33,323 nt of DNA, taken from positions 1 to 33,323 of the forward strand of contig CALLYE010000111.1 in assembly GCA_937875545.1 (NCBI GenBank). The letters are read 5' to 3'. The translations under genes and the position numbers were made by a program. The notes under the pieces are model-generated. The model did no database searches. It saw only the letters and a program-made list of their open reading frames with translations, and was not told where the DNA came from. This stretch comes from DTU078 sp002397345 (GTDB lineage: Bacteria > Bacillota > Clostridia > Oscillospirales > CAG-272). Shown here one piece after another: positions 8,256-16,071 of this stretch; positions within the stretch are counted from its first letter, which is position 1; every line of letters starts with the position of its first letter.

Positions 8256-8725
8256 GCAAGATAAAAAAGATCAAAGGGTTATGGCTTACCGTGCTGGGGC
8301 TCGCCATCGCCGTCACGCTTATAGTGATCGGGTCGGTCGATTATACGCTCGGACGTCCGGATAATAAAGAAAAAGACAAACCGGACATCATTGACACCGC
8401 CGAATATGTGAAACGGCTCGAGGGAGAGGTTGCGGCGCTGCTCGAGCGTGTAAACGGCGTCGGGACGGCGAGCGTGCTCATCACGCTGGAGTCGGACAGC
8501 GAGAACGTCTTTGCTTATGACAGCAAAAACGGCTCGCGCGAATATCTCACCACCGGCAGCGGCTCGTCGGAATCGGCAGTATTATTGCGCCGCATGACGC
8601 CCCGCCTGCGGGGTATCGCGGTCGTGTGCAGCGGGGGAGAAAACCCAGTGGTGCAGCAAAAGTTGATTTCATTGTTATGCGCGCTGTTTGACCTCTCGTC
8701 CACAAAAGTATTTGTATCCGGTTAA
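8243..8725 (+). CDS. spoIIIAG: Stage III sporulation protein AG (ring-forming)
   Basis: A 160-residue protein with one membrane helix (about 13-31) and an extracytoplasmic ring-building domain (about 55-158). In Bacillus, SpoIIIAG forms a large ring with a secretin-like ring-building fold around the mother cell-forespore channel. Blocks typical of the family are seen, such as RVNGVGTASVLITLES and LRGIAVVCSGGENPVV. This copy is shorter than the Bacillus protein (about 229), mainly in the segment between the helix and the domain. It is 223 bases ahead of spoIIIAH, an unusually long gap for this operon. Confidence 0.92.
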   Translation: MEILSKIKKIKGLWLTVLGLAIAVTLIVIGSVDYTLGRPDNKEKDKPDIIDTAEYVKRLEGEVAALLERVNGVGTASVLITLESDSENVFAYDSKNGSREYLTTGSGSSESAVLLRRMTPRLRGIAVVCSGGENPVVQQKLISLLCALFDLSSTKVFVSG

Positions 8726-8893
8726 CTGTAAACCGAATGACAAACTAAAAAGAATATGTCGTTCACGATTTATTCGAGGATTAAGTAATAATCATAACAG
8801 TTCGTTCATATTATTTATTTGAATTGATATAACGCTGAGAGGAGATTTCATAAGTTTGAACATTACAAAAACAAAACGCGAAGCGCACAAGAC

Positions 8894-8920
8894 GAGACCA
8901 CGCGGTTTTCCGCGCGGCTC
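8894..8920 (+). other. Hairpin upstream of spoIIIAH
   Basis: GAGACCACGCGG, TTT and TCCGCGCGGCTC can form a GC-rich stem with one bulge and one mismatch. It ends 10 bases before the AAGGAG site of spoIIIAH. It is not followed by a T run, so it is not an intrinsic terminator. It may be an RNA processing or stability element, or another copy of a dispersed palindromic repeat. Confidence 0.4.
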
Positions 8921-8948
8921 TATGTAAAAAAGGAGCGTGGTCATACAT

Positions 8949-9602
8949 ATGAAACAATCAACCAAGGACAAAATCACGGAATTTATGCGCAAATTCCGCG
9001 ACCTGTTCACCCCTAAGGCAAAACGCAGGCTCGCCATAGCGCTGTCGGCGGTGCTCATCGGCGGAGCCGTATACTTGAACTGGCTGTTTTTCTTCGGCAA
9101 CAACACGGATGGGGAATATAACAAAGACGCAGCGACCGACGGCGGTGCGTCCGACATCATAGGGACCGCCGACGGCAACACCCTGGGCGACGTCGTCAAA
9201 ACGGGCGCGGACGCCGCCGATAACAACATCGACTTAACTGTGAGCGATGCGTCAAGCTATTTCGCGGTCACCACAATCAACCGCCAGCGCGCGCGCGACG
9301 AGGCTATCGAGGTTTTGCAGTCGATAATCGACGATGTAAATGCGCTTGACCAAGACAAAGGCGAAGCGCTCACCTCGATGCGCGAAATAGCCGAATCGAT
9401 AAAGAACGAGGCGAATATCGAGGCGCTGGTCGGGGCAAAAGGCTTCTCCAACTGCGTCGCCGTAATCAGCCGCGATTGCTGCACCGTAGTGGTTTCGACT
9501 TCCGGGCTGCTCCCGAACCAAGTCGCGCAGATTCAGGAGATCGTATACCAGCAGGCGGGGATTCTGCCCTTAGACGTTAACATCATAGAAAAGATCGTTT
9601 AA
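8949..9602 (+). CDS. spoIIIAH: Stage III sporulation protein AH
   Basis: A 217-residue bitopic protein with a membrane helix at about 28-49 and an acidic, disordered spacer. A YscJ/FliF-like domain follows (about 100-210), including INRQRARDEAIEVLQSIIDD and GFSNCVAVIS. In Bacillus its extracellular domain binds SpoIIQ from the forespore and forms a ring. The start ATG at 8949 follows AAGGAG at a long spacing of about 13 bases. GTG 8937 is too close to that site. It ends the operon and is followed by a terminator. Confidence 0.93.
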   Translation: MKQSTKDKITEFMRKFRDLFTPKAKRRLAIALSAVLIGGAVYLNWLFFFGNNTDGEYNKDAATDGGASDIIGTADGNTLGDVVKTGADAADNNIDLTVSDASSYFAVTTINRQRARDEAIEVLQSIIDDVNALDQDKGEALTSMREIAESIKNEANIEALVGAKGFSNCVAVISRDCCTVVVSTSGLLPNQVAQIQEIVYQQAGILPLDVNIIEKIV

Positions 9603-9620
9603 TATAACACAATATTGCGT

Positions 9621-9657
9621 AACCGGTTTTTGGGATAATTCCAGAAACCGGTTTTTG
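9621..9657 (+). terminator. Terminator after spoIIIAH
   Basis: AACCGGTTT (9621-9629) and AAACCGGTT (9645-9653) form a stem around a 15-base loop, followed by TTT and an AT-rich stretch. It lies 19 bases after the spoIIIAH stop codon and closes the sporulation operon. Confidence 0.8.
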
Positions 9658-9716
9658 TATAATATTTATATTTTTATGAATATATTATCATGTTTGATCG
9701 GGAGGACTTATGCGCA

Positions 9717-9745
9717 TTGACAACGTAAATTATATATGCTAAGAT
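9717..9745 (+). promoter_or_regulatory. Sigma-A promoter of the DUF4430-ECF operon
   Basis: TTGACA (9717-9722), a 17-base spacer ending TGC (extended -10) and TAAGAT (9740-9745). Transcription would start near 9752, only about 33 bases before the first start codon. That leaves no room for a cobalamin, TPP or FMN riboswitch, and none is recognisable from 9603 to 9784. Confidence 0.75.
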
Positions 9746-9784
9746 TATGTTCATAAAAAGCACAGACCAAAAGGAGATAAAATT

Positions 9785-10678
9785 TTGAAACCGATTAAAA
9801 TCGCTGCATTTATACTTGCCGTTATGGTTACAGCGGCTTCGCTTGGGTTGACCGCTCTGGCGGCGGACAAATCCGCGACTGTTTATGTCACAATTGCCAA
9901 CGGCTATTTAATTTTAGCCCGCGAACCCGTTACCGTCACCGATGCGGATGGTGACGGCGCGTTGACGATAAGCGACGCGCTTTATGCCGCTCACGAGGCG
10001 ATGTTTAAGGGCGGTGCAGCCGCCGGTTATACTGCCGCGGCGGGCGATTACGGCCTTTACATCACAAAGCTCTGGGGAGTTGAAAACAATAATAACTTCG
10101 GCTATTATCTCAATAACGCCATGGCTATGAACCTGACCGACCCGGTTAAGGACGGCGACAGTGTAACCGCTTATGCTATCACCGACACCACAAATTTTTC
10201 CGACGCATACAGCTATTTTGACGTAAGCACCGTATCGGCTAAGGTTGGAGAATCGGTGACGCTCACGCTCAAAAAAATCGCTTTCGACGAAAACTTCGCG
10301 CCGGTTTCCGCTCCTGTCGCGGGCGCTTCGGTAAGAATCGGACGTATGGAATCTGAATATTTACCTGGAGAATATATAACTGATGCTGACGGCAAGGTTA
10401 CAATTAAATTTGAAAACTTCGGCGAATGGATTATCAGCGCGACACATAATGAATTTAAGCTCGTTCCGCCCGTCTGCGTCGCCACGGTCGCAGAAACTGT
10501 AACGGGAACTCCCGATAATGGAGCGGCAAACAACGGATCGGCTGATGCGGAAACAATTATTAACGAAACGCCTGATGCCGGCGCCACCTCTGCCGATACA
10601 GGCGACGGCTGGGCGGCATATATCGCCGTCGCCGCCATATCGCTTGCGGCTATTATAACGCTGCGCCGTAAAAAATGA
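9785..10678 (+). CDS. Surface-anchored DUF4430 (transcobalamin-type) domain protein
   Basis: A 297-residue exported protein starting at TTG, with AAAGGAG about 9 bases upstream. A signal peptide (1-27, ending LTALAA) is followed by a DUF4430-like domain (about 31-134). This is the fold related to the C-terminal beta domain of transcobalamin and intrinsic factor. It carries an EF-hand-like loop, DADGDGALTISD (53-64), that could bind calcium. Next come a beta-sandwich domain (about 145-235), a low-complexity spacer, and a C-terminal membrane helix ending RRKK. The DTGD (271-274) before that helix recalls sortase signals such as NPQTGD but lacks the full motif. It overlaps the next gene by ATGA. 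Ligand capture at the cell surface for the ECF transporter downstream is inference. Confidence 0.75.
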   Translation: MKPIKIAAFILAVMVTAASLGLTALAADKSATVYVTIANGYLILAREPVTVTDADGDGALTISDALYAAHEAMFKGGAAAGYTAAAGDYGLYITKLWGVENNNNFGYYLNNAMAMNLTDPVKDGDSVTAYAITDTTNFSDAYSYFDVSTVSAKVGESVTLTLKKIAFDENFAPVSAPVAGASVRIGRMESEYLPGEYITDADGKVTIKFENFGEWIISATHNEFKLVPPVCVATVAETVTGTPDNGAANNGSADAETIINETPDAGATSADTGDGWAAYIAVAAISLAAIITLRRKK

Positions 10679-12312
10679 AATCGTTTGGAATAAAAAATAT
10701 CTTTCGCGTATTGCTTGCCGCGGCGGCAGCCGCCGCGGCGCTCGCGCTGCCCGTTTATTCTAAAACATATACCGTCGACGACGCGCGGAATGTCGCCGAC
10801 GGTATCGTCGCGTTTATGGAAGCCCGGTCGGGCGCCGCAGATGCGCAGGAATGGCTCGACGGCGCTCTGACCGAGGGTGCGGGAGAATCTTCGGAGTGGT
10901 ATGTGATAGCGCTGCGACAGTCGGGTAAAAACTACGATTACAGTAAATACGCCGACGCGCTGGAAAGATATATTGACACTGATAAAACCGCGAGCGCGAC
11001 CTCCCGTCAAAAATACGCGTTGGCTATGCTCGCGGCGGGACGCGCTGATTCGCCGTTTATTGCGTCAACGCTGCGGGACACCGTGGGAGAGCAGGGTATA
11101 ATGAGCTGGGTATACGGTCTGCATCTGCTGAACAACGGTGTGGCAAGCGACGGCTTCACCGTTGCGGAGGTGGTCGATAAGCTGCTTTCCATGAAATTGG
11201 CTGACGGCGGCTGGGCGCTGACGGGCGAACACGCCGACGTGGATGTCACCGCCATGACGGTGCAGGCGCTCGCGCCATATTATAACTCCGATGAGAATGT
11301 CCGGGCGGCTGTGGACGGTGCGCTGGATTTATTATCGGCAAAACAGAACGACGGCGGCGACTATTCAAGTTATGGAATGCTAAACTCGGAAAGCACCGCA
11401 CAGGTTATCACCGCGCTTTCATCACTGGGTATCGACAGCGCCGCCGATACGCGGTTTATAAAAAACGATAACACGCTGTTCGACGGCATGTTACAATATA
11501 AGCTCGGGAACGGATCTTTTTCGCATAAATCGGGCGGCGCGTACAGCCACATCGCGACGGTGCAGGTATACAGCGCGCTGGTGTCATACATGCGCTGTCT
11601 CGACAGTCGCGGATCACTTTATATTATAGATAAAAACGTAACCGAACCGTCATCCGAAACAGACGCGGAAAATAATTCCGCACCTGACCGCAATATTTCA
11701 AAAACAGTGAATTATAAATACTGGGCTGTGCTCGCGGTTGCGGTTATCGCGGTTAACGTCTGTATTATATTATTTATCATGGGCAGGCATCAGCCGAAAA
11801 ATTTCATATTCGTTTTAATGGTTGCCGCTGTCGTTATTGCGGTAATATTCTTCACCGATTTTAGGAGCGCGTCTGATTATTATAACGGCGGCGGGGAATC
11901 CAAAAAAGATATAATCGGCTCGGTGACACTGACAATCCGCTGCGATAAAATCCTCGGACTTGACAAGCCCGAAAAATTCCAAAGCTCCGATTATCTGCCG
12001 AGCGACGGGATTATACTTGACGCGACATCGTTCGACATAACAGAGGGCGATACGGCTTTTAGCATATTGGCGGAAGCCGCGCGAAAAAACAAGATGCAAA
12101 TGGAAAACAAAGGCTCGGTATCGGGCGCGAACGGTATGGCATATATAAAAGGAATAAATTATCTGTATGAGTTCGATTACGGCGACCTGTCGGGCTGGAT
12201 TTATCGTGTCAACGGTGTGCAGCCCTCGGTGAGCTGCGGCGAATATACTCTTTCCGACGGAGATATGGTGGAGTGGCTTTATACGCTCGACCTCGGAAAC
12301 GATTACAAATAA
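10675..12312 (+). CDS. Intrinsic factor-like protein: alpha/alpha barrel, two membrane helices, DUF4430
   Basis: A 545-residue exported protein. After a signal sequence (1-29) comes a prenyltransferase/terpene-cyclase-type alpha/alpha barrel (about 34-310). Its repeats have DGGWALTGEHADVDVTAM, NDGGDYSSYG and GNGSFSHKSGG at their turns. Two membrane helices (about 349-370 and 376-394) joined by RHQPKN follow, then a classic DUF4430 domain (414-541) with YIKGINYLYEFDYG and SGWIYRVNGV. The helix pair puts both domains outside the cell. Human intrinsic factor and transcobalamin have the same order, alpha barrel then DUF4430-type beta domain, and hold cobalamin between them. No terpene-cyclase aspartate motif is seen. 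It overlaps the previous gene and lies one base before ecfT. Vitamin capture is inferred. Confidence 0.78.
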   Translation: MKSFGIKNIFRVLLAAAAAAAALALPVYSKTYTVDDARNVADGIVAFMEARSGAADAQEWLDGALTEGAGESSEWYVIALRQSGKNYDYSKYADALERYIDTDKTASATSRQKYALAMLAAGRADSPFIASTLRDTVGEQGIMSWVYGLHLLNNGVASDGFTVAEVVDKLLSMKLADGGWALTGEHADVDVTAMTVQALAPYYNSDENVRAAVDGALDLLSAKQNDGGDYSSYGMLNSESTAQVITALSSLGIDSAADTRFIKNDNTLFDGMLQYKLGNGSFSHKSGGAYSHIATVQVYSALVSYMRCLDSRGSLYIIDKNVTEPSSETDAENNSAPDRNISKTVNYKYWAVLAVAVIAVNVCIILFIMGRHQPKNFIFVLMVAAVVIAVIFFTDFRSASDYYNGGGESKKDIIGSVTLTIRCDKILGLDKPEKFQSSDYLPSDGIILDATSFDITEGDTAFSILAEAARKNKMQMENKGSVSGANGMAYIKGINYLYEFDYGDLSGWIYRVNGVQPSVSCGEYTLSDGDMVEWLYTLDLGNDYK

Positions 12313-12313
12313 T

Positions 12314-13192
12314 ATGAAATCATTTGCAGATTATAATCCCATCGCTGTTTTTATATATTTTATCGCCGCGACTTCGGTTCCGATGTTCTGCATGAACCCT
12401 GTAATCATCGCCCTATCGCTGTGCGGGTCGGTTGCGCTGTTTTCGCTGCGCCAAAAAAACTTTAATTTACGCGACTACCTGCCATTTTTACTTTTGTTTA
12501 CGGTTATGGCGCTGGTAAATCCCATATTTTATCACAATGGCGTTACGGTGCTGTTTGTCGCAGGCGACAATCCCGTAACGCTCGAGGCTGTGCTCTACGG
12601 TATCGCCGCGTCGGCGATGATTATAACGGTGCTGTTCTGGTTCCGGTCGTTTTCGCAAATAATGACGAGCGATAAGCTGTTATATCTGTTTGGCTCGGCT
12701 TCGCCCAAACTGGCTCTGCTGCTGTCAATGGCGCTGCGCTATATACCCTTGTTCGGCGAGCAGGCGAAAAAGGTGAGCGACGCGGGTCGGGCGCTGGGGC
12801 TGTATAAAGAAGACAACATCATAGACGATATACGCGGCGGGACGCGCGTTTTTTCGGTAATGGTGGGCTGGGCGCTGGAAAACGGCATCACCACCGCCGA
12901 CAGTATGGCTGCGCGCGGTTACGGATTGGGCAGACGCTCATTTTTCGCGATTTATAAATTCCGGCGCACCGACATGGCGCTTGTAACCGTGTCGCTGGCG
13001 CTGTTTGCCGTCACGGCTGCGGGGATCGCGTCGAATGCGCTCCGTTTCGGCTTTTACCCCGAAATTACCGCCGCGCCGCTCACACCGCCGGGACTGTTTG
13101 CATATGCGGCGTATGGCGTCTTGGCGCTGATCCCGGCAATTATCACGGCGGAGGAGGGAATAAAGTGGAAATACTTGCGGTCGAAAATCTGA
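12314..13192 (+). CDS. ecfT: ECF transporter T component (EcfT)
   Basis: A 292-residue integral membrane protein of the energy-coupling factor type. It has N-terminal membrane helices, a cytoplasmic coupling region and two C-terminal helices. The coupling signature is seen as ARGYGLGRR (within DSMAARGYGLGRRS), preceded by ALRYIPLFGEQAKKV. It links the ATPases to the S component. It starts one base after the previous stop with no obvious ribosome binding site, so translation is probably coupled. Its end overlaps the ATPase gene by 28 bases. Confidence 0.93.
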   Translation: MKSFADYNPIAVFIYFIAATSVPMFCMNPVIIALSLCGSVALFSLRQKNFNLRDYLPFLLLFTVMALVNPIFYHNGVTVLFVAGDNPVTLEAVLYGIAASAMIITVLFWFRSFSQIMTSDKLLYLFGSASPKLALLLSMALRYIPLFGEQAKKVSDAGRALGLYKEDNIIDDIRGGTRVFSVMVGWALENGITTADSMAARGYGLGRRSFFAIYKFRRTDMALVTVSLALFAVTAAGIASNALRFGFYPEITAAPLTPPGLFAYAAYGVLALIPAIITAEEGIKWKYLRSKI

Positions 13193-14820
13193 GCTTTAAA
13201 TATCCGCAGTGCGGCGAAAAAGCGCTGGAAAACGTGTCGTTTTCTGTCAGTTCGGGTGAGTTTGTCGCCGTTTGCGGCGCGACCGCAAGCGGCAAGTCGA
13301 CGCTGCTGCGTATGCTGAAACGCGAGCTGACGCCTTTGGGCGAGCGCTTTGGCAGCGTGCAGTATAAGGGTGTGGATTTGGACGCGCTCGACAGCTACAC
13401 CTCCGCCTGCAAGATCGGGTTCGTCATGCAGCGCCCGGAGCAGCAGATCGTGACTGATAAAGTCTGGCACGAGCTGGCGTTCGGACTGGAAAATATGAAT
13501 ATGCCGACGGATGTAATCCGTCGGCGCGTTGCGGAGATGTCGAGTTATTTCGGTATTGAAGATTGGTTTGATAAAAATGTGTCCGAGCTGTCGGGCGGGC
13601 AAAAACAACTGCTCAACCTCGCGGCGGTGATGGTCATGCAGCCGGAGCTGCTTATATTAGACGAGCCGACCGCGCAGCTCGACCCGATAGCGGCGTCGAA
13701 TTTTATCGGCACGCTTGTAAAACTGAACCGCGAGCTGGGTTTGACGATTATCATTGTGGAACATCGGCTGGAGGACATCGTGCCCGCCGCTGACAAATTG
13801 ATTATGCTCGAGGGCGGTAAACTTATCGGCTGCGGCGCTCCGCGCGCGGTTGCGGGAGGACTTGACGGTCAACATCCGGAGCTGCTTTTCGGTATGCCCG
13901 CGGCGGTGCGGCTTTATAACGCTCTTTCTTCCGGCGTGCCCACCTCAGGCGGCGCGGATTGCCCGCTGACAGTGCGCGAAGGCAGAAGCTTTGTTACGGA
14001 GAATTACGGCAACAAAATAAAATCGCTCGCCTCACCCGAGTTTACGCCGCCTAGCGAACCTGCGCTGGAATTCCGCGATGTGTTTTTCCGATACGGGCGC
14101 GAGCTGCCCGATGTGCTGTGCGGGCTGGATTTCACCGTTTACAGCGGCGAGCTGTTCTGTCTGCTCGGCGGCAACGGCTCGGGCAAATCGACGGCGCTCA
14201 TGGCGGCGGCGGGGCTGATTAAACCATACGCGGGAGAAATCCGTGTGTTCGGTAGAAAAATAAAAGATTATAAGAATCAAACACTTTATAAAAATTGTCT
14301 TGCCTATATGCCGCAGGATGTGCAGACGGTGTTTTTGCATAATACCGTACGTGAGGAGCTGGCGGAGGTTGGAGCGAAACTTGACGCGCTGCTCGTAGAC
14401 CTGTCACAAATGCTTGATAAACATCCTTATGATCTGTCGGGCGGCGAGGCGCAGCTTGCGGCTATGGCAAAAGTGCTTGCCGCAAATCCGCGGCTGTTGT
14501 TGCTCGACGAGCCGACTAAAGGCGTTGACGCACACGCGCGCGCGGCGATAACGGAATTGTTGAAAAAGCTCCGCGACAGCGGAATGACTACAATAGTCGT
14601 CACCCATGATGTCGAGTTCGCGGCGGAATGCGGCGGGCGATGCGCGCTGTTTTTCCGGGGCGAGATTACTTCATGCGGACTTCCGCGCCGGTTTTTCACG
14701 GAAAACAACTTCTATACCACCGCGGTCAACCGCATGACGCGCGGCTATTACGACGGCGCGGTGACGATAGACGACGCCGTGGAGTTGTGCAGGCAAAACA
14801 TAGACAGGAGCGCGTTATGA
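13165..14820 (+). CDS. Fused ECF ATPase (EcfA-EcfA')
   Basis: A 551-residue protein with two ABC ATPase domains in one chain; many ECF modules use two separate subunits. Domain 1: Walker A GATASGKST (38-46), Q-loop at Gln89, signature LSGGQ (142-146) and DEPTAQLD (166-173). Domain 2: Walker A GGNGSGKST (335-343), signature LSGGE (424-428) and DEPTKGVD (448-455). All core catalytic motifs are present in both halves. The GTG start has GGAGGAGGG upstream inside ecfT. It energises import through EcfT and the S component. Its stop overlaps the S-component start as ATGA, implying a dedicated rather than shared module. Confidence 0.94.
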   Translation: MEILAVENLSFKYPQCGEKALENVSFSVSSGEFVAVCGATASGKSTLLRMLKRELTPLGERFGSVQYKGVDLDALDSYTSACKIGFVMQRPEQQIVTDKVWHELAFGLENMNMPTDVIRRRVAEMSSYFGIEDWFDKNVSELSGGQKQLLNLAAVMVMQPELLILDEPTAQLDPIAASNFIGTLVKLNRELGLTIIIVEHRLEDIVPAADKLIMLEGGKLIGCGAPRAVAGGLDGQHPELLFGMPAAVRLYNALSSGVPTSGGADCPLTVREGRSFVTENYGNKIKSLASPEFTPPSEPALEFRDVFFRYGRELPDVLCGLDFTVYSGELFCLLGGNGSGKSTALMAAAGLIKPYAGEIRVFGRKIKDYKNQTLYKNCLAYMPQDVQTVFLHNTVREELAEVGAKLDALLVDLSQMLDKHPYDLSGGEAQLAAMAKVLAANPRLLLLDEPTKGVDAHARAAITELLKKLRDSGMTTIVVTHDVEFAAECGGRCALFFRGEITSCGLPRRFFTENNFYTTAVNRMTRGYYDGAVTIDDAVELCRQNIDRSAL

Positions 14821-15503
14821 TAACGATCAAAAGTGCGGCGGTGCGGAAAGCGGTTAAAATTCTCGTTCCACTGCTGTTCATCCCGGGCGTTATCGCCTTG
14901 GGCGTATTCGTCTTTCGCGAAAAACAATACGCGCTCATATCGCTGGCGGTCGCGGTGCTGGCGCTCGCGTTGTTTATCGCGGGATTCGAGCGTAAAAAGA
15001 CGGGCACGCGGCGTCTAATCATCGTCGCGGTGATGGTCGCGCTGTCGGTCGCGGGGCGGTTCATTCCGTTCTTCAAGCCGGTGACGGCGCTGACGATAAT
15101 CACCGCTATGTATCTGGGCGGCGAGGCGGGCTTTCTCGTAGGCACGCTGTCTGCGCTGGTATCAAACTTCTACTTCGGGCAGGGGCCGTGGACGCCCTTC
15201 CAGATGTTCGCGTGGGGGTTAATCGGGCTTGTCGCCGGGATATTATCATCACCGCTGAAAAAAAGCCGCGTGTTTTTGCTTATCTTTGGTTTTATTTCCG
15301 GCATGGGCTATTCGCTTATCATGGATGTATGGACGGTGCTGTGGTACAACGGCGCGTTTAATCCCGCGCTGTATATTACCGCGCTGTCGACCGCTGTGCC
15401 ATATACGCTACTTTACTCGGTTTCGAACGTGATATTCCTGTGGCTGTGCGCCCGCCCCTTCGGCGAAAAGCTTGAGCGCGTAAAAATAAAATACGGCGTT
15501 TAA
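14817..15503 (+). CDS. ECF transporter S component (possible cobalamin or related vitamin)
   Basis: A 228-residue membrane protein. Residues from about 65 onwards form the usual six-helix S component, with the conserved stretch NFYFGQGPWTPFQMFAWG. About 60 extra N-terminal residues add two further hydrophobic helices. The start ATG at 14817 overlaps the ATPase stop; an upstream in-frame start at 14628 lies inside that gene and is rejected. S components bind the substrate. I recall the GQGPWTP text in S components predicted to carry cobalamin or its relatives, but cannot check it here. The transcobalamin-like domains in the same operon point the same way. No vitamin riboswitch precedes the operon. 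Confidence 0.8.
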   Translation: MITIKSAAVRKAVKILVPLLFIPGVIALGVFVFREKQYALISLAVAVLALALFIAGFERKKTGTRRLIIVAVMVALSVAGRFIPFFKPVTALTIITAMYLGGEAGFLVGTLSALVSNFYFGQGPWTPFQMFAWGLIGLVAGILSSPLKKSRVFLLIFGFISGMGYSLIMDVWTVLWYNGAFNPALYITALSTAVPYTLLYSVSNVIFLWLCARPFGEKLERVKIKYGV

Positions 15504-15510
15504 TAAAATC

Positions 15511-15538
15511 GGCGGCGGTTTACACGAAAACCGCCGCC
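15511..15538. terminator. Terminator hairpin between convergent genes
   Basis: GGCGGCGGTTT (15511-15521) pairs with AAACCGCCGCC (15528-15538). Read on the minus strand it is followed by GATTTTATTAAA, so it fits the tautomerase transcript best. On the plus strand it lies 8 bases after the S-component gene and could end the ECF operon too, though the T tract there is poor. Confidence 0.65.
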
Positions 15539-15556
15539 TGATTAATACTAAATTTG

Positions 15557-15790
15557 TTATTCAAATGTTTTGGGGTTGGTATAGCCCGGCTTGATAAGCA
15601 TGTCCTTACCTTTTATACAATCGTTGTACACGCCCTCCCACTCGTCGAAAGTGTATTCTTCGATCGAAACGGAGATGTGCTTTCTTGCCTTGCCCATTGT
15701 TTTGTTGACGACCTCCGCGATCTGCTCGGCGGTGTCTTTTATCTGCTGCGGGGTAGCGCCCTTGATGGCTTTGATTACGATGTGCGGCAT
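15557..15790 (-). CDS. Tautomerase (4-oxalocrotonate tautomerase family)
   Basis: A 77-residue protein beginning MPHIVIK, so Pro2 becomes the N-terminal catalytic base once Met is removed, as in 4-oxalocrotonate tautomerases. It is slightly longer than the classic 62-residue enzymes, with a C-terminal extension ending YTNPKTFE. The family uses the terminal proline for keto-enol tautomerisation, usually as a small-subunit oligomer. AAGGAG lies about 10 bases upstream. The gene for the 61-residue coiled-coil protein ends 27 bases upstream on the same strand. The natural substrate cannot be read. Confidence 0.9.
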   Translation of the reverse strand: MPHIVIKAIKGATPQQIKDTAEQIAEVVNKTMGKARKHISVSIEEYTFDEWEGVYNDCIKGKDMLIKPGYTNPKTFE

Positions 15791-15817
15791 ATGGTTCTTG
15801 CTCCTTTTAATAATTAT

Positions 15818-16003
15818 TTATGCTAATTTCTCCAGCTTATCGCTGGTTTCTATTAATCCGGCTTCTATTTTTTCAACATTAAAGTTGGTTTTTGACAGTT
15901 CATGCTCTAATTTATTTAATTGTTGACTTATGGGTGTTAATTTAGCTTCCAATTTAACATCCAGCATATCAGATATTGCAAGCAGCAGCTCATTGTTTGC
16001 CAT
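15818..16003 (-). CDS. Small coiled-coil protein, function unknown
   Basis: A 61-residue hydrophilic protein starting MANNELLLAISDMLDVKLEA. It is almost entirely heptad-patterned helix (LNKLEHELSKTNFNVEKIEA and onward), so probably a small oligomeric coiled coil. Similar orphan proteins with the N-terminal text ELLLAISDML recur in Clostridia, and I know of no assigned function. AGGAG lies about 10 bases before the start, and a strong promoter lies just upstream. It shares that promoter with the tautomerase gene. Confidence 0.7.
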   Translation of the reverse strand: MANNELLLAISDMLDVKLEAKLTPISQQLNKLEHELSKTNFNVEKIEAGLIETSDKLEKLA

Positions 16004-16033
16004 TGGTATTACGCTCCTGATATTTGTGTTCGT

Positions 16034-16062
16034 ATTATATCACGCTGCACGCGGTTTATCAA
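16034..16062 (-). promoter_or_regulatory. Sigma-A promoter of the coiled-coil/tautomerase pair
   Basis: On the minus strand TTGATA (16057-16062), a 17-base spacer and TATAAT (16034-16039). It lies between the CapA-family stop (16072) and the start at 16003, so these two small genes have their own transcript. Confidence 0.82.
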
Positions 16063-16071
16063 TACATTTTA

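Noticed and set aside
9710..9742. Ten-codon ORF (MRIDNVNYIC) with GGGAGGA upstream
   Set aside because: It overlaps the operon promoter and its start lies upstream of the predicted transcription start, so it would not be on the main transcript.
9603..9784. Possible cobalamin riboswitch before the DUF4430-ECF operon
   Set aside because: No B12-box-like sequence is seen, and after the spoIIIAH terminator and promoter there is too little leader for one.
14628..14816. N-terminal extension of the S component
   Set aside because: It lies wholly inside the ATPase coding sequence in another frame, and the ATGA overlap start at 14817 fits the operon style.
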